DNA of 45,460 nucleotides from an uncultured Actinomycetes bacterium (GTDB lineage: Bacteria > Actinomycetota > Actinomycetes > Nanopelagicales > Nanopelagicaceae): assembly GCA_903899375.1 (NCBI GenBank), contig CAIUIT010000088.1, positions 1 to 45,460 of the forward strand, in the 5' to 3' direction. Shown piece after piece: positions 7,461 to 14,731 of this stretch. The position numbers were made by a program, and so were the translations under genes. The first letter of the stretch is position 1, and each line of letters begins with the position of its first letter. The notes below the pieces were generated by a model, which saw only the letters and a program-made list of their open reading frames with translations, ran no database searches and was not told where the DNA came from.

Positions 7461-8588
7461 ATGACGCAGGAAATAGTTACTGAAATTCATAAAGCACTTT
7501 CGCAAGTGAACGATCCTGAGCTGCACCGACCTTTGCCAGATCTTGGCATGGTGGAATCCGTGCAGGTCGCCAATGGTGTGGCCACAATCGGCATCAAGTT
7601 AACGATCAGTGGGTGCCCGATGCGCGACCGTCTGCAATCAGATATTGATTCAGCACTGCGCGCAATCGATGGCGTTGATTCGGTTGTTATTAATTTTGGA
7701 GTTATGAGTGATGAAGAACGTGACGGCGTTAAGAAATTATTGCGCGGTGGTCGCGAGAAATTCAACCAATTTGCACAACCCGATACTCTCACGCGCATAA
7801 TCGGTATTGCCTCGGGCAAGGGAGGCGTTGGAAAATCTTCTATTACCGCCAATCTTGCTGTTGCCGCAGCCGCACGCGGATTAAACGTAGGCATTTTGGA
7901 TGCGGATGTTTACGGTCATTCAATACCTCGCCTCATGGGTATCTTGGATAAGAGACCAACGGCGCTGGATCAGACTTTCATTCCGGTAGAAAATCATGGC
8001 GTCAAAATAGTTTCTATGGAGATGTTCAAACCCAATCGCGAAGATCCCATTGCATATCGTGGCCCTTTGCTCCATCGAGTTCTGGAGCAACTGATGACGG
8101 ACGCCTATTGGGGCGCATTAGATCTACTTCTATTGGATCTACCGCCTGGAACCGGCGATATAGCAATTTCTCTTGGACAGCTAATTCCGCGCTCTGAAAT
8201 TCTTGTTGTGACTACTCCACAAGTTGCTGCGGCCGAAGTTGCCGAGCGCGCTGGAAGAATTGCATTCCAGATGAAGCAACGGATTCTCGGAGTGGTTGAA
8301 AATATGTCCGAAAGCCCCTGTCCGCATTGTGGTCAGCCGATCGCGCTCTTTGGCGCAGGAGGCGGAGCTGAAACAGCCAGACGGTTGAGCGCTCTTGTGG
8401 GATCAGAAGTTCCTCTGCTAGCCAAGGTGCCTTTCGATGTTCAGCTTCGTGATGGCGGCGATCACGGAACCCCCGCCTATCTCCAGGCGCCTGATGGCTT
8501 TATGAAGAAAACATTCGATGAACTCTTGGCCGCAATCATGGTTCGTCCGCGTTCCTTGGTTGGGGTACCACTTTCGCTGCACACCTAA
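7461..8588 (+). CDS. mrp: Mrp/ApbC-type P-loop ATPase, iron-sulfur cluster carrier
   Basis: A 375-residue Mrp/NBP35-family protein, thought to bind and transfer Fe-S clusters with ATP hydrolysis. The N-terminal 90 residues form a DUF59/MIP18-like domain (LSQVNDPELHRPLPDLGMV). The deviant Walker A GKGGVGKSS is near 119-127, followed by DADVYGHSIPRLMG and LLLDLPPGTGD. The cluster-binding pair C-P-H-C lies near 287-290. Every family hallmark is intact. It sits 17 bases after htrA, matching the htrA...mrp order of Rv1223-Rv1229c but without the tatB homologue found between them in M. tuberculosis. A TAGAGT box 6 bases before the ATG suggests its own leaderless promoter. Confidence 0.94.
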   Translation: MTQEIVTEIHKALSQVNDPELHRPLPDLGMVESVQVANGVATIGIKLTISGCPMRDRLQSDIDSALRAIDGVDSVVINFGVMSDEERDGVKKLLRGGREKFNQFAQPDTLTRIIGIASGKGGVGKSSITANLAVAAAARGLNVGILDADVYGHSIPRLMGILDKRPTALDQTFIPVENHGVKIVSMEMFKPNREDPIAYRGPLLHRVLEQLMTDAYWGALDLLLLDLPPGTGDIAISLGQLIPRSEILVVTTPQVAAAEVAERAGRIAFQMKQRILGVVENMSESPCPHCGQPIALFGAGGGAETARRLSALVGSEVPLLAKVPFDVQLRDGGDHGTPAYLQAPDGFMKKTFDELLAAIMVRPRSLVGVPLSLHT

Positions 8589-8611
8589 TCCTTGATCCAT
8601 GGGTCAGCCCG

Positions 8612-8617
8612 TAGACT
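8612..8617 (+). promoter_or_regulatory. -10 box (TAGACT) for leaderless transcript of the MgtE_N/CBS gene
   Basis: TAGACT lies 6 bases before the GTG at 8624, showing the pattern also serves a GTG start. The gap to mrp is only 35 bases, too short for a metal riboswitch. Confidence 0.6.
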
Positions 8618-8623
8618 GATGGG

Positions 8624-9958
8624 GTGAAACGTCCTCCTGTCGCCTCGATAAATACCGTTGCAAAGCGGCTAGTCGGGCGCAGCGATCTCTTAATATCGCG
8701 CAAGAGTGTTCGAGATTCATTGGTCTCACTTGCGGGATTGATTGGCCGCCCAGTATTTGGACCTGACGGTCGCGAGATAGGTCGCCTCGTTGACGTAGTT
8801 GTTCGACATGGCGAAGAAACGTATCCACCGGTTTCGGGTTTAATAGTCAAGATTGCAAATAGCAAGTCGTTTATCAACGGAGCTCGCATATCGGTGCTCA
8901 CTCCAAGTTCAATTACTCTTTCTTCAGCAGTGATTAATCTCGAAACATTTTCTCGACGCCCCGGTGAATCACTTCTGGATGCCGATGTCCTGGATCACCA
9001 GATCGTGGACGTTGATGGGCTGCGGGTGGTGCGCACCTCTGATCTCTATTTAGCGCCATTCAATAAAGAGATTCGAGTTGTCGGGGTAGATATTTCATTT
9101 ATGTCCTTCTTGCGCCGCCTCTTTCCAGGATCATTGTCGCGTCGGCCAACCCCAGATCACGTACTCGATTGGGCATCTGTTGCATCGTTGACGGATTCCC
9201 CCGGAGTTGTTCGCACCTCTGCAACGCGTTCAGCGCTCAGCCAACTACGCCCTGCTGATTTAGCCGATCTCATCGAAGATCTTGCAGGTCGTGAGCAAGG
9301 TGCGCTTATTGAGATGTTGGACCCAGCGCTGGCTGCTGATGTGCTTGAAGAGATGGAAGATGACGAACTTGAAGGTCTGCTCCGTGGTTTAACTGCAGAG
9401 AGCTCGGCCAAACTTTTGGCACACATGGAGCCAGATGAATCGGCAGAAGTCTTGCGTGACCTTGAAGAAGAGCACCGCGAAAGTATTTTGGGAGCCATGG
9501 AAGTTGGAACCGCCAAGAGATTGCGCGAATTAGTTTCCTTTGATGAAGAGCTGGCTGGCGGCATAATGACCACCCATATCTTGATAGTTAAAGGCACTGA
9601 TACCGTCGCGACCGCTTTGCAATTATTGGTTGAGAATCGAGAGCGCGAAAGCTCTGATGGAGTTGTTGTAGTCGATAGCAAGGGCAAACTCCTAGATCAC
9701 ATTCAAACAGTCGAGTTAATTGGCGCCGCTCCTTCTAGTCTCGTCTCTGGGCTCATGGCAAAACCTTTTCCCACTGCTGTGACAATCGAAACCCCGATTA
9801 ATGAAGTCGTTGAAGAGTTCTCTAATAATCGTGGTTCATCGATTATCGTCATAGATGAAAAGAACAAGCCGATCGGTCGAATTCTCGCCGATGATCTTGT
9901 CGATGCCCTCTCCAAAAATAGAAATCGCTTTACGCAGGGCGGGGTAACTCGTTCATGA
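8624..9958 (+). CDS. Soluble PRC-barrel/MgtE_N/CBS protein (Rv1232c-like)
   Basis: A 444-residue protein without membrane helices. The order is: a PRC-barrel-like segment (LAGLIGRPVFGPDGREIGRL, near 37-56), a second barrel-like repeat, an acidic helical MgtE N-domain superhelix (about 195-310, with LRPADLADLIEDL and ALAADVLEEMEDDE), then two CBS motifs (about 315-430). MgtE channels use the N and CBS domains as a magnesium sensor gating a membrane pore; here the pore is missing. The next gene, overlapping by 4 bases (ATGA), encodes a NRAMP-like carrier, so I infer this is a metal- or nucleotide-sensing regulator of that carrier. The GTG start is supported by TAGACT 6 bases upstream. Confidence 0.88.
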   Translation: MKRPPVASINTVAKRLVGRSDLLISRKSVRDSLVSLAGLIGRPVFGPDGREIGRLVDVVVRHGEETYPPVSGLIVKIANSKSFINGARISVLTPSSITLSSAVINLETFSRRPGESLLDADVLDHQIVDVDGLRVVRTSDLYLAPFNKEIRVVGVDISFMSFLRRLFPGSLSRRPTPDHVLDWASVASLTDSPGVVRTSATRSALSQLRPADLADLIEDLAGREQGALIEMLDPALAADVLEEMEDDELEGLLRGLTAESSAKLLAHMEPDESAEVLRDLEEEHRESILGAMEVGTAKRLRELVSFDEELAGGIMTTHILIVKGTDTVATALQLLVENRERESSDGVVVVDSKGKLLDHIQTVELIGAAPSSLVSGLMAKPFPTAVTIETPINEVVEEFSNNRGSSIIVIDEKNKPIGRILADDLVDALSKNRNRFTQGGVTRS

Positions 9959-11205
9959 GCAACATAACTATTCCAAGCGGCCGCAAACTGAGAATTGCGG
10001 CCTTTTTAGCGGTGATGGGTCCTGGAGTAATTGCTGGGCTTTCTGATGATGATCCAGCTGGAATCACGACGTACTCACAATTGGGAGCCAAATATGGCTA
10101 CCGCATGCTATGGGTGCTCGTCGTATCAACATTTGCACTTATTGTCTTTCAAGATCTTGGGGCGCGTATTGGAGTAGTAACCCGTCAAGGACTTATCGGA
10201 TTAGTTCGCCAGAAATATGGAGCGCGAGCCGGAAGTTTTAGCGCGGTAGCGTTGATCCTGGCGAACGTGGGAACTATGACCGCAGAATTTGCAGGTGTTG
10301 CAGCGGCAGGACAACTCTTTGGAATTTCTCGATACATCACGGTTCCACTTACCGGCTTCCTAATTTCGGCTCTGGTCCTTCGCGGAACTTTCAAAAAGGC
10401 AGAACGCGTCTTCTTTGTTCTATCTGCTGTATTTATTTCTTACATAATTGCAGGCTTTATGGCTCATCCACATTGGGGTGCGGCAATTCACGGCATGGTC
10501 GTTCCATCGATGCCTTTCACCCGTGACGCCGTTAATATTGCGACCGCAACCCTTGGAACAACGCTGGCCCCTTGGGGTCTGGCTTTTATTCAGTCATATG
10601 CTGTTGATAAACGCCTGACGCGAGCAGATCTTAAATTGTTGCGTGCCGATGTATGGGTGGGTTCAGCCCTCACCGGAATTATTGGATTCTTCGTGATCGT
10701 TACTTGTGCTGCGACGCTTAATCACGAACACATCACCAACATTACCGATGCTTCGCAAGCTGCCCGTGCTCTGCAACCGTTGGCCGGAACGCTCGCTAAA
10801 GATATCTTTGCGATAGGGATTATCGGGGCTGCGCTACTGGCCGCCTCGATATTGCCGCTTTCTACTGCATATTCGGTTGGGGATTTGACGGGTTCTCCTG
10901 CTGCGCTCGATGACAAATTTGAAGAAGCTCCACTCTTCTATCTCACCTTCGCTGCAATCACGGTGGTGGCAGGTGGTTTGATTATGATTCCAGGTGTTTC
11001 GCTCATCTGGATTTTGATCTCTTCCCAGGTTTTGAATGCAATCCTCCTGCTGCCGCTCTTGGCATATATGTTCGGTATTGCGCGCGATAAAAAACTCATG
11101 GGGGAATTTGTTGCCGGTAAACGATCCTTGACGCTTTATGGCGCCATTATTGCGATCGTTGCGGTCTGCGTGCTAGCCCAATTCTGGTTTATCTTTAATT
11201 TGTGA
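9955..11205 (+). CDS. NRAMP-family (divergent) divalent metal transporter
   Basis: A 416-residue polytopic protein of the NRAMP fold with about 11 membrane segments. The helix 1 motif, DPGN in Mn/Fe carriers, is D-P-A-G (33-36), preceded by two further aspartates. In helix 6 the usual M-P-H-N is A-P-W-G (205-208), so the metal-coordinating Asn and Met are both replaced. NRAMP relatives lacking this methionine include magnesium transporters (NRMT), so a Mg2+ or other hard-ion substrate is a reasonable inference, helped by the coupled MgtE_N/CBS gene upstream. It overlaps that gene by 4 bases and the EamA gene by 4 bases (GTGA), so all three are translationally coupled. Substrate not proven. 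Confidence 0.85.
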   Translation: MSNITIPSGRKLRIAAFLAVMGPGVIAGLSDDDPAGITTYSQLGAKYGYRMLWVLVVSTFALIVFQDLGARIGVVTRQGLIGLVRQKYGARAGSFSAVALILANVGTMTAEFAGVAAAGQLFGISRYITVPLTGFLISALVLRGTFKKAERVFFVLSAVFISYIIAGFMAHPHWGAAIHGMVVPSMPFTRDAVNIATATLGTTLAPWGLAFIQSYAVDKRLTRADLKLLRADVWVGSALTGIIGFFVIVTCAATLNHEHITNITDASQAARALQPLAGTLAKDIFAIGIIGAALLAASILPLSTAYSVGDLTGSPAALDDKFEEAPLFYLTFAAITVVAGGLIMIPGVSLIWILISSQVLNAILLLPLLAYMFGIARDKKLMGEFVAGKRSLTLYGAIIAIVAVCVLAQFWFIFNL

Positions 11206-12101
11206 GCGTAAATACGCACGACCACACAGCCCTTCCGCAAGGAAGGGATATTCCGCTTCTCATCGGTGGAGTTTTGGGAATCGGATCGTCAGGACCTCTC
11301 ATCGCTAAAAGTTCGATGCCTATTCCAACGCTTATCTTCTGGCGCAATCTTGGGGGAGCGCTCATTATGGCTCCCTTCGCCATTAAATCTGGCGAGATCT
11401 TTGAGCGGAGAAACCGTCGCCTCATAGCGATATCGGCATTAGCCGGAGTCTTTCTCGCGGCCCATTTTCTGGCCTTCTTCGCCGCCATGCGTTTCACCTC
11501 GGTCGCAGCTGGCACGGCTCTTGCGGCAATGCAACCAATCTTCTCTGTTCTTTACATGAAATTTCGTGGAGCTCGAATTTCGGCGCAATCGTTGGGTGGA
11601 ATCTTTCTCGCTTTTGCCTCACTCTTATTAATCACTGGTGTGGATTTCTCACTGTCGACTCGGGCCTTTATCGGCGATCTCTGTGGAATTCTTTGTAGTG
11701 CGCTAGCGGCAGCCTATGTGATCATCGGTTCTAGCGTTCAAAAATCTCTCGCAACTTCGACATACACAACGGTATGTTTTGCATCATGCGCAGTGACGAC
11801 CCTCTTTGTAAGCCTCTTTTCAGGTTCACAACTTTTGCATTTTCCCGCAGTGCAGTGGGTTTACTTGGCAGGCCTGGTGTTTGGCGCACAAATTTTAGGC
11901 CACACGCTTTTCAACATGACACTCAAGAGGGTATCGCCAGTCGTAGTCTCTCTGATCGTTTTTTTCGAGGTTCCAGTCGCTGCCATCATCGCATGGTTCT
12001 GGCTCAATCAAAAACCATCAGCTGGAACGATTCCGGGGATCATTGGTCTCTTAATTGGTTGTGCCATCTTTGTTCTGCGAAACAAGAGCGACAATGATTG
12101 A
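11202..12101 (+). CDS. EamA/DMT-superfamily permease
   Basis: A 299-residue membrane protein with ten hydrophobic segments arranged as two EamA repeats. The second repeat contains FGAQILGHTLFNMTLKRVSP and the ending EVPVAAIIAWFWLNQKPS, typical of RhaT/YdcZ-like drug or metabolite transporters. The substrate is not predictable. The GTG start overlaps the NRAMP stop codon (GTGA, 11202-11205), which decides the start and implies translational coupling. The 3' end overlaps the PHP gene by 8 bases. The functional link with the metal transport pair may be only operonic. Confidence 0.87.
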   Translation: MSVNTHDHTALPQGRDIPLLIGGVLGIGSSGPLIAKSSMPIPTLIFWRNLGGALIMAPFAIKSGEIFERRNRRLIAISALAGVFLAAHFLAFFAAMRFTSVAAGTALAAMQPIFSVLYMKFRGARISAQSLGGIFLAFASLLLITGVDFSLSTRAFIGDLCGILCSALAAAYVIIGSSVQKSLATSTYTTVCFASCAVTTLFVSLFSGSQLLHFPAVQWVYLAGLVFGAQILGHTLFNMTLKRVSPVVVSLIVFFEVPVAAIIAWFWLNQKPSAGTIPGIIGLLIGCAIFVLRNKSDND

Positions 12102-12939
12102 TTTACATACCCACTCAAATTTTAGTGACGGCACCGATACTCCCAGTGTATTAATCAACAAGGCACATGCGGCAGGACTGACCACCATAGCCTTAACTGA
12201 CCATGACACTGTCGCGGGGTGGGACGAGGCGACAAATCAACTCCGCCCTGGTTTATCGCTGGTGTTGGGCTCGGAAATATCGTGTCAGACAATCGATGGA
12301 ATCAGCGTTCATATGCTCGGACTTCTCTTTGATCGCACTGAAGAAGCTCTCATTTCTATGATGGCGAAGACTCGAGATAATCGAATTGGCCGCATGCACA
12401 AGATCATCGCGCGCTTGAACGCTGCAGATTACTCAATAACAATGGAAGATGTCGAAGCACAACTCTCTGATGGAGCAACCTTAGGGCGCCCACACTTAGC
12501 AGATGCTCTTATTGCAAAGGGATACATGAAATCTAGAGAAGAGGTCTTTGCAGAGGTCTTGCACAACAATTCGCCATTCTATGTTGCCCATTATTCGCCA
12601 ACTCCAGAAGTCGCCATCGGATTAATCAAGCAGGCGGGCGGCGTAGCGGTGATCGCTCATGCTATGTCATCACTACGCGGCAGAGTAGTTTCGGCCGCGA
12701 GCTTTGAAAGTTATGTTGCAGCGGGTCTGGATGGAATCGAAGTATTTCATCGAGATCACACTCTACCGAACCGAGAGTTGCTATCTAATATTGCAGATCA
12801 ATACGATCTGGCTAAAACCGGTTCGAGCGACTATCACGGGAATGGAAAACTCAATCAATTGGCAGAGTTCCATACCGATCCTGCAGAGTTTGAAAAGCTA
12901 GAGTCGCGAGCGAATCAACGTCGAGTTATACGGCGGTAA
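12094..12939 (+). CDS. PHP-domain phosphoesterase (3',5'-nucleoside bisphosphate phosphatase-like)
   Basis: A 281-residue cytosolic metal-dependent phosphoesterase of the TrpH/RNase AM (Rnm) group. PHP metal-site motifs are seen in order: DLHTHSNFSDGTDTP at 3-17, LTDHDT near 36-41, GSEIS near 64, IAHAM near 187, and the C-terminal SSDYHG. Relatives hydrolyse 3',5'-bisphosphonucleotides such as pAp and trim RNA 5' ends; which applies here is not decided. I set the start at ATG 12094, overlapping the EamA stop, because MIDLHTH matches family N-termini. An in-frame earlier codon at 12055 would add 13 unrelated residues. Its 3' end overlaps the opposite-strand DUF3107 gene by 14 bases. Confidence 0.88.
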   Translation: MIDLHTHSNFSDGTDTPSVLINKAHAAGLTTIALTDHDTVAGWDEATNQLRPGLSLVLGSEISCQTIDGISVHMLGLLFDRTEEALISMMAKTRDNRIGRMHKIIARLNAADYSITMEDVEAQLSDGATLGRPHLADALIAKGYMKSREEVFAEVLHNNSPFYVAHYSPTPEVAIGLIKQAGGVAVIAHAMSSLRGRVVSAASFESYVAAGLDGIEVFHRDHTLPNRELLSNIADQYDLAKTGSSDYHGNGKLNQLAEFHTDPAEFEKLESRANQRRVIRR

Positions 12940-13171
12940 ACCCAACTTTTTGGTCAGAGGAATCTCCGATTTCGATATATGAGATTTTGCCAGCGGGAAC
13001 CAGGATTGTGCGTTCCTTTATGTCGAGGAGCTGAAGCGTTGTGCCGCTTGAAATTGATTCGTTAGCAAGGGTCACAACTTTTTCACTTGCAAGAGCGGTC
13101 TCAAAGTGCAACTCGTGTGAGCTATCGCTGATTCCTACCCGAACTGATGTCACGCTATCTTTTTTACTCAT
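12926..13171 (-). CDS. DUF3107 family protein
   Basis: An 81-residue protein matching the small actinobacterial DUF3107 family (Rv3208A/TB9.4 in M. tuberculosis). The family pattern is visible: VRVGISDSSHELHFET at the start, a central alternating segment, ILVPAGKISYIEIGD, and a VGF tail. Its function is unknown to me. In M. tuberculosis it also lies next to the TetR gene Rv3208, as here, where it follows tetR by 19 bases on the same strand. TAAACT six bases before its ATG suggests it can also be transcribed alone as a leaderless mRNA. Its 3' end overlaps the convergent PHP gene. Confidence 0.9.
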   Translation of the reverse strand: MSKKDSVTSVRVGISDSSHELHFETALASEKVVTLANESISSGTTLQLLDIKERTILVPAGKISYIEIGDSSDQKVGFTAV

Positions 13172-13177
13172 GGATTG

Positions 13178-13183
13178 AGTTTA
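13178..13183 (-). promoter_or_regulatory. -10 box (TAAACT) for leaderless DUF3107 transcript
   Basis: Read on the minus strand, TAAACT is followed by 6 bases and then the ATG ending at 13171. It lies in the 19-base gap after the tetR stop codon. Confidence 0.55.
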
Positions 13184-13190
13184 GTACTCT

Positions 13191-13790
13191 TCAGATCTTG
13201 CGGAAACCTGAAATTCCCCGCCACTGCAAGCTCGCCACCAATTTAACAGCCAACTCTCGATCAATCTTTCCATCGCGCGCCAGCCAGTGGCGTGCAGTGG
13301 TCTGCGCTGTGCCGATGAGTCCGACTGCAAGCATCATCGCAGATTCTTGCGAAATTCCGGTATCGGTTGTGATTGCCTGACTAAAGGCCAAAGCGCAGTC
13401 ATAGGACATCCGGTTGAGTCGTTCACGTACTTGGGGAACAACGGCCATGTCGCTCTCAAAGAGGAGACGGAAGGCTTCACCTTCACGATTGATGAAATCA
13501 AAATAGGCGTTGACCGTTGCAAGAACTCGACCTGCATTGTCCTTTGTAGAGCCAACTGCGGTGCGAATGTCTTCGACCAGGTATTCACAGTGGATATCTA
13601 GTACAGCAAGATAGAGATCGAGTTTTGAGGGAAAATGTTGATAGAGAACGGGTTTACTTACCCCAGCCTGATCTGCGATTTCATCCATGGCGGCTGCGTG
13701 ATAACCCACCGCAGTAAATACTTCCAAGGCGGCGGCCAGGAGCGTAGCCCGACGTTCATCGCGGGGTAAGCGGACTTTTTCCTCGTTCAT
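13191..13790 (-). CDS. TetR/AcrR-family transcriptional regulator (Rv3208-like)
   Basis: A 199-residue one-component repressor-type protein. The N-terminal HTH is typical: LLAAALEVFTAVGYHAAAMD, EIADQAGVSKPVLYQHFPSK, then LDLYLAVL. The C-terminal domain is helical and includes FRLLFESDMAVVPQVRERL, matching the Rv3208-like group. The ligand is unknown. An ATG at 13796 is possible, but the ATG ending at 13790 has TACCAT exactly 7 bases upstream, so I prefer it. The gene is divergent from mshB with 35 bases between starts, so binding there could control both. DUF3107 follows in the same orientation. Confidence 0.9.
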   Translation of the reverse strand: MNEEKVRLPRDERRATLLAAALEVFTAVGYHAAAMDEIADQAGVSKPVLYQHFPSKLDLYLAVLDIHCEYLVEDIRTAVGSTKDNAGRVLATVNAYFDFINREGEAFRLLFESDMAVVPQVRERLNRMSYDCALAFSQAITTDTGISQESAMMLAVGLIGTAQTTARHWLARDGKIDRELAVKLVASLQWRGISGFRKI

Positions 13791-13797
13791 TCGCATG

Positions 13798-13803
13798 ATG
13801 GTA
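13798..13803 (-). promoter_or_regulatory. -10 box (TACCAT) of the tetR promoter
   Basis: On the minus strand TACCAT is followed by 7 bases and the ATG ending at 13790. It lies within 16 bases of the mshB -10 box, so the two divergent promoters nearly abut. Confidence 0.45.
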
Positions 13804-13804
13804 T

Positions 13805-13822
13805 CTCATCATTCATAATGAG
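13805..13822. promoter_or_regulatory. Candidate TetR operator between tetR and mshB
   Basis: CTCAT (13805-13809) and ATGAG (13818-13822) form 5-base inverted arms around 8 bases, covering the mshB -10 box. The arms are short, so the assignment as operator is tentative. Confidence 0.3.
13814..13819 (+). promoter_or_regulatory. -10 box (CATAAT) for leaderless mshB transcript
   Basis: CATAAT, five of six matches to TATAAT, lies 6 bases before the mshB ATG at 13826. Confidence 0.5.
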
Positions 13823-13825
13823 GGC

Positions 13826-14731
13826 ATGAACCAATTGCCTTCCCATCGACTTCTGTTAGTGCATGCGCACCCCGACGACGAGACCATTAATAACGGCGCC
13901 ACCATGGCTGGCTATCGCTCGCAAGGAGCGGCAGTCACCCTCGTAACCTGCACTCGTGGCGAGGAGGGAGAGGTTCTAGTTCCTTCCCTAGCCCATCTCG
14001 CGGCAGCGCAGGAAGATTCGCTAGGTAAGTACCGCGAAGGAGAATTGGCGGCCGCCATGAACGAGTTGGGCGTCACTGACTTCCAGTTTTTAGGAGCTCC
14101 GGAGCGTGAATATCGAGATAGCGGGATGATGGGAACCCCTCCAAACCAAAGACCAAACTCTTTTTGGCAGGCAGATCTTGATGAAGCATCAGCTCGATTG
14201 GTTGCAATCATTCGGGATCGCAAACCACAGGTGCTGATTTCTTACGATGAACAGGGGGGATACGGACATCCAGATCACATCAAAGCGCACCAGATTGCCA
14301 TGCGCGCCGCCGAACTTGCAGCAGACCCTGAATTTGGTTCGGGTGAACCTTGGGAGATTTCCAAGATCTATTGGAGCGCCATTCCGCGTTCTGCCTTGCA
14401 TGGAAGTTTGCGGAGCAGCAATTTCTTTATACAGATTCTTATACGATTTTTTAATTATGTACCTGCGCAATGGCTGGCCCTTCCATTTGTTAAAGCTGAC
14501 GCAGTGGTTACGACGCAGTACGACGGGCAAAAATTTCTTCCACAAAAGTTAGCGGCATTAAAAGCCCATAAAACTCAGTTAATAATTTATGGAGATCTCT
14601 TTAAATTTTCCAAGCGGTTGTCCACCAGAATAGGGGGCAGCGAGTTTTATATCCGCGTAAAGGGCGAGGGGAGTGGACCGTACGACAAGAATGGCCGCGA
14701 ACTAGATCTTTTTGCTGGAACTAAGGAATAA
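13826..14731 (+). CDS. mshB: Mycothiol biosynthesis GlcNAc-inositol deacetylase (PIG-L family)
   Basis: A zinc-dependent deacetylase of the LmbE/PIG-L family, 301 residues, close to the 303 of M. tuberculosis MshB (Rv1170). It removes acetyl from GlcNAc-inositol, the second stage of mycothiol synthesis. The zinc/catalytic motif A-H-P-D-D-E is at 14-19; the second zinc motif GGYGHPDHIKAH is near 148-159. The segment EPWEISKIYW also follows MshB. The alternative is the related mycothiol conjugate amidase Mca, but the context (ferredoxin and dapC nearby, as in Rv1170-Rv1178) and length favour MshB. The gene is divergent from tetR and its 3' end overlaps cysS by 11 bases. Confidence 0.87.
   Translation: MNQLPSHRLLLVHAHPDDETINNGATMAGYRSQGAAVTLVTCTRGEEGEVLVPSLAHLAAAQEDSLGKYREGELAAAMNELGVTDFQFLGAPEREYRDSGMMGTPPNQRPNSFWQADLDEASARLVAIIRDRKPQVLISYDEQGGYGHPDHIKAHQIAMRAAELAADPEFGSGEPWEISKIYWSAIPRSALHGSLRSSNFFIQILIRFFNYVPAQWLALPFVKADAVVTTQYDGQKFLPQKLAALKAHKTQLIIYGDLFKFSKRLSTRIGGSEFYIRVKGEGSGPYDKNGRELDLFAGTKE

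Noticed and set aside
7487-7894. 135-residue minus-strand open frame
   Set aside because: Antisense shadow of the mrp N-terminal region; no supporting motif.
8589-8623. Magnesium or manganese riboswitch before the MgtE_N/CBS gene
   Set aside because: Only 35 bases separate the genes and the -10 box lies 6 bases from the start codon, leaving no leader RNA.
9157-9687. 176-residue minus-strand open frame
   Set aside because: It is antisense to the MgtE_N/CBS gene, Ser-rich with no recognisable motif, and explained by the codon pattern of the real gene.
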